Source: Bacteroidota bacterium (GTDB lineage: Bacteria; Bacteroidota; Bacteroidia; UKL13-3). Taken from it: DNA of 7,286 nucleotides. Location of the stretch: contig RDYC01000304.1 in assembly GCA_004293295.1 (NCBI GenBank), positions 1 through 7,286 of the forward strand. The letters run 5' to 3'. Both the position numbers and the translations under genes were made by a program. Of this stretch, positions 5,718-7,286 are shown in pieces (the first letter of the stretch is position 1; each line of letters begins with the position of its first letter). Under the pieces are notes generated by a model. The model was not told the DNA's origin. It did not search any database and worked only from the letters and a program-made list of their open reading frames with translations.

Positions 5718-7286
5718 ATGAGCGAAAGTAAAGAATCAGTCCGCTTAAATGCAGTAGTAAAAGAGCTTAACGTTGGTATGCAAACCATAGTTGAGCATTT
5801 GGCTAAAAAAGGCCATAAAATTGAGGCTAAGCCTACTACTAAAATTACTGGTGAAATGTACCAGGAGTTACTTAATGCATTTCAGTCTGACAAAAAGGTT
5901 AAAGATGATGCCAAAGCATTAATTAAGCCTAAAGCTAAAAAAGAGGAAGCCAGTACGCAACCTATTCCTGTTAAAAAGGAGGATCCGGTTGTTGATGAAG
6001 AAGATTACGATGACGGTATACTGATTAAATCAGAACTTACACCTGCTGCAAAAAGCCCGGTTAAAGTTGAGGCACCCAAAAAGGAAGAAAAACCACCTGT
6101 TGAAGAAACTCCTCCTCAGGAAATTGTAGCCGAAACTGAAGATGATAAACCGGGAGGGCTTAAGGTACTTGGTAAAATAGATTTAGCGGAGTTAAATCCA
6201 AAGAAAAAAGCCAAAACAGAACCGGCAGCTAAGGAAACAACCAAAAAGAAACCGGCAGATACTCCTAAAGAAGAACCAGCAGCCTCCATTATTGTTGAAA
6301 AAGCTGCACCTATTGAGGAGGTAATAAGTGTGGAGGAGGTTAAGCCGGAAGTTGAGCAACCGATAGTAGAACCCCCGGCTCCGGTGGAGGAAGAATTGAG
6401 TTTAATGGAGCCTAACTATGAAAAGCTATCAGGCTTAAAGGTGATGGGTAAAATTCAGCTTCCAGTTGAACAACCTAAAAAACCGCAACCGGTAGCAAGC
6501 AGTGATGATAATGCAGCTAAAAAGAAAAGAAGACGCAAAAACTTTGTAGGAGGAAGCGATAACCTAGACATTAAAAAAGTTGAGGGCAATAATCCACCTC
6601 CAAATAGGGGCAATAACTTTAATAACCGTGGCCCAGCCGGAAATAACCAAGGTGGTGGCCAACGCACACCATACCAAGGCAATAATCCTAGAGGTGGTGG
6701 TCAGGGCAATAATCAGGGAGGTGCACGTCCACCGTTTAATAAAGCTGGCGGAAAAGGTAAATTTGAGCCACGTAACAATACCCCTGAAGTAAAAACAGAA
6801 ATTACCGAAAAGGAAATTCAGGATAAACTTAAGGCTACATTAGCCCGTATTAATGGCCAACAAAATATTGGCCAAGTGCGAAGTAAAATCAGAAAACAAA
6901 AACGTGATGCAGCTGCTGATAAACGAGAAGAAGAAGCATTAGAAGCAGAAGGCGCAACAAAACGTATTAAAGTAACAGAGTTTGTAACAGCTAACGAATT
7001 GGCCCAGCTAATGGACGTAGGCGTTACGAATATTATTTCGGCTTGTATGTCGTTGGGGTTGATGGTTAGTATTAACCAACGCTTGGATGCAGAAACCATC
7101 AGTATTGTAGCTGAGGAGTTTGGTTTTGAAGTTGACTTTGTAACTACTGACTTAATTGAAACAATTGAAGAGGATGTGGATGCTGAAGAAGATTTGGTAT
7201 CTCGCCCACCAATTGTTACAGTAATGGGTCACGTAGATCATGGTAAAACTTCCTTGTTGGATTACATCCGTAAAGCCAATGTAATT
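5718..7286 (+). CDS. infB: Translation initiation factor IF-2, 3' end outside window
   Basis: 523 codons from the ATG at 5718 to the right edge, all in frame. IF-2 is the GTPase that places initiator fMet-tRNA on the 30S subunit and promotes 50S joining. Domains visible: an IF2_N domain (about 4-60, VRLNAVVKELNV...); a long Lys/Glu/Pro-rich linker (about 60-290) holding two copies of a GLKVxGKI motif (147-156 and 239-248); a basic run KKKRRRK followed by a Gly/Asn/Arg-rich stretch (290-354); a charged helix (about 360-412); a second IF2_N-like domain (about 415-478, RIKVTEFVTANELAQLMDV); and the start of the GTPase domain with G1 motif GHVDHGKT at 504-511. The remaining G motifs and C-terminal domains lie beyond the window. 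The start follows A/T-rich sequence without a Shine-Dalgarno site. It is third in the rimP-nusA-infB order but has its own promoter candidate at 5633-5664. Confidence 0.97.
   Translation, partial: MSESKESVRLNAVVKELNVGMQTIVEHLAKKGHKIEAKPTTKITGEMYQELLNAFQSDKKVKDDAKALIKPKAKKEEASTQPIPVKKEDPVVDEEDYDDGILIKSELTPAAKSPVKVEAPKKEEKPPVEETPPQEIVAETEDDKPGGLKVLGKIDLAELNPKKKAKTEPAAKETTKKKPADTPKEEPAASIIVEKAAPIEEVISVEEVKPEVEQPIVEPPAPVEEELSLMEPNYEKLSGLKVMGKIQLPVEQPKKPQPVASSDDNAAKKKRRRKNFVGGSDNLDIKKVEGNNPPPNRGNNFNNRGPAGNNQGGGQRTPYQGNNPRGGGQGNNQGGARPPFNKAGGKGKFEPRNNTPEVKTEITEKEIQDKLKATLARINGQQNIGQVRSKIRKQKRDAAADKREEEALEAEGATKRIKVTEFVTANELAQLMDVGVTNIISACMSLGLMVSINQRLDAETISIVAEEFGFEVDFVTTDLIETIEEDVDAEEDLVSRPPIVTVMGHVDHGKTSLLDYIRKANVI

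Noticed and set aside
6455..7099. Minus-strand open frames at 6455-6682 and 6818-7099 and a plus-strand frame at 6580-6792
   Set aside because: They overlap the infB reading frame in its low-complexity and charged parts and look like composition artefacts.

Overview
The window reads as a piece of a Bacteroidota (Bacteroidetes) chromosome. Four things support this. Promoter-like sites match the lineage-specific TTTG / TAnnTTTG pattern. Every gene start is preceded by A/T-rich sequence with no clear Shine-Dalgarno site. The left-hand gene belongs to the DUF2723/GT117 membrane glycosyltransferase family, which is typical of this phylum. NusA has the short form without C-terminal acidic repeats, and IF-2 has the long low-complexity linker and GLKVxGKI motifs seen in this phylum. 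Base composition is moderately A/T-rich. Genus cannot be fixed from this sequence.

Layout. Positions 1-2853 on the minus strand hold the first 951 codons of the membrane glycosyltransferase, which runs off the left edge. A 304-base divergent intergenic region (2854-3157) follows. It holds a near-perfect promoter for the glycosyltransferase, a candidate promoter with an embedded 8+8 palindrome facing right, and two further perfect palindromes. Next comes a two-gene cassette on the plus strand: a 66-residue antitoxin-like protein (3158-3358) and a 129-residue PIN-domain VapC-like protein (3374-3763). The PIN protein has lost two of the usual acidic active-site residues. After it, a strong hairpin plus T-run (3839-3868) lies only 14 bases before the conserved rimP-nusA-infB cluster: rimP 3883-4341, nusA 4363-5598, infB 5718 to the right edge (523 codons, cut just after the first GTPase motif).

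How the parts work together. RimP matures the 30S subunit, NusA controls RNA polymerase pausing and termination, and IF-2 delivers initiator tRNA to the 30S subunit, so the right half is a transcription/translation housekeeping operon. The hairpin before rimP may simply end the toxin-antitoxin transcript. Because the best visible rimP promoter candidate lies upstream of it, it may instead be a leader attenuator through which NusA could tune its own operon. infB appears to have its own promoter in the 119-base gap after nusA, with a 20-bp palindrome filling the spacer between its two elements.

The most interesting points are the catalytically degenerate PIN module, the palindromes lying between the two promoter elements at two or three separate promoters, the leader terminator of the nusA operon, and mutually exclusive hairpins in front of infB. 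No tRNA, rRNA, CRISPR array or insertion sequence was seen.
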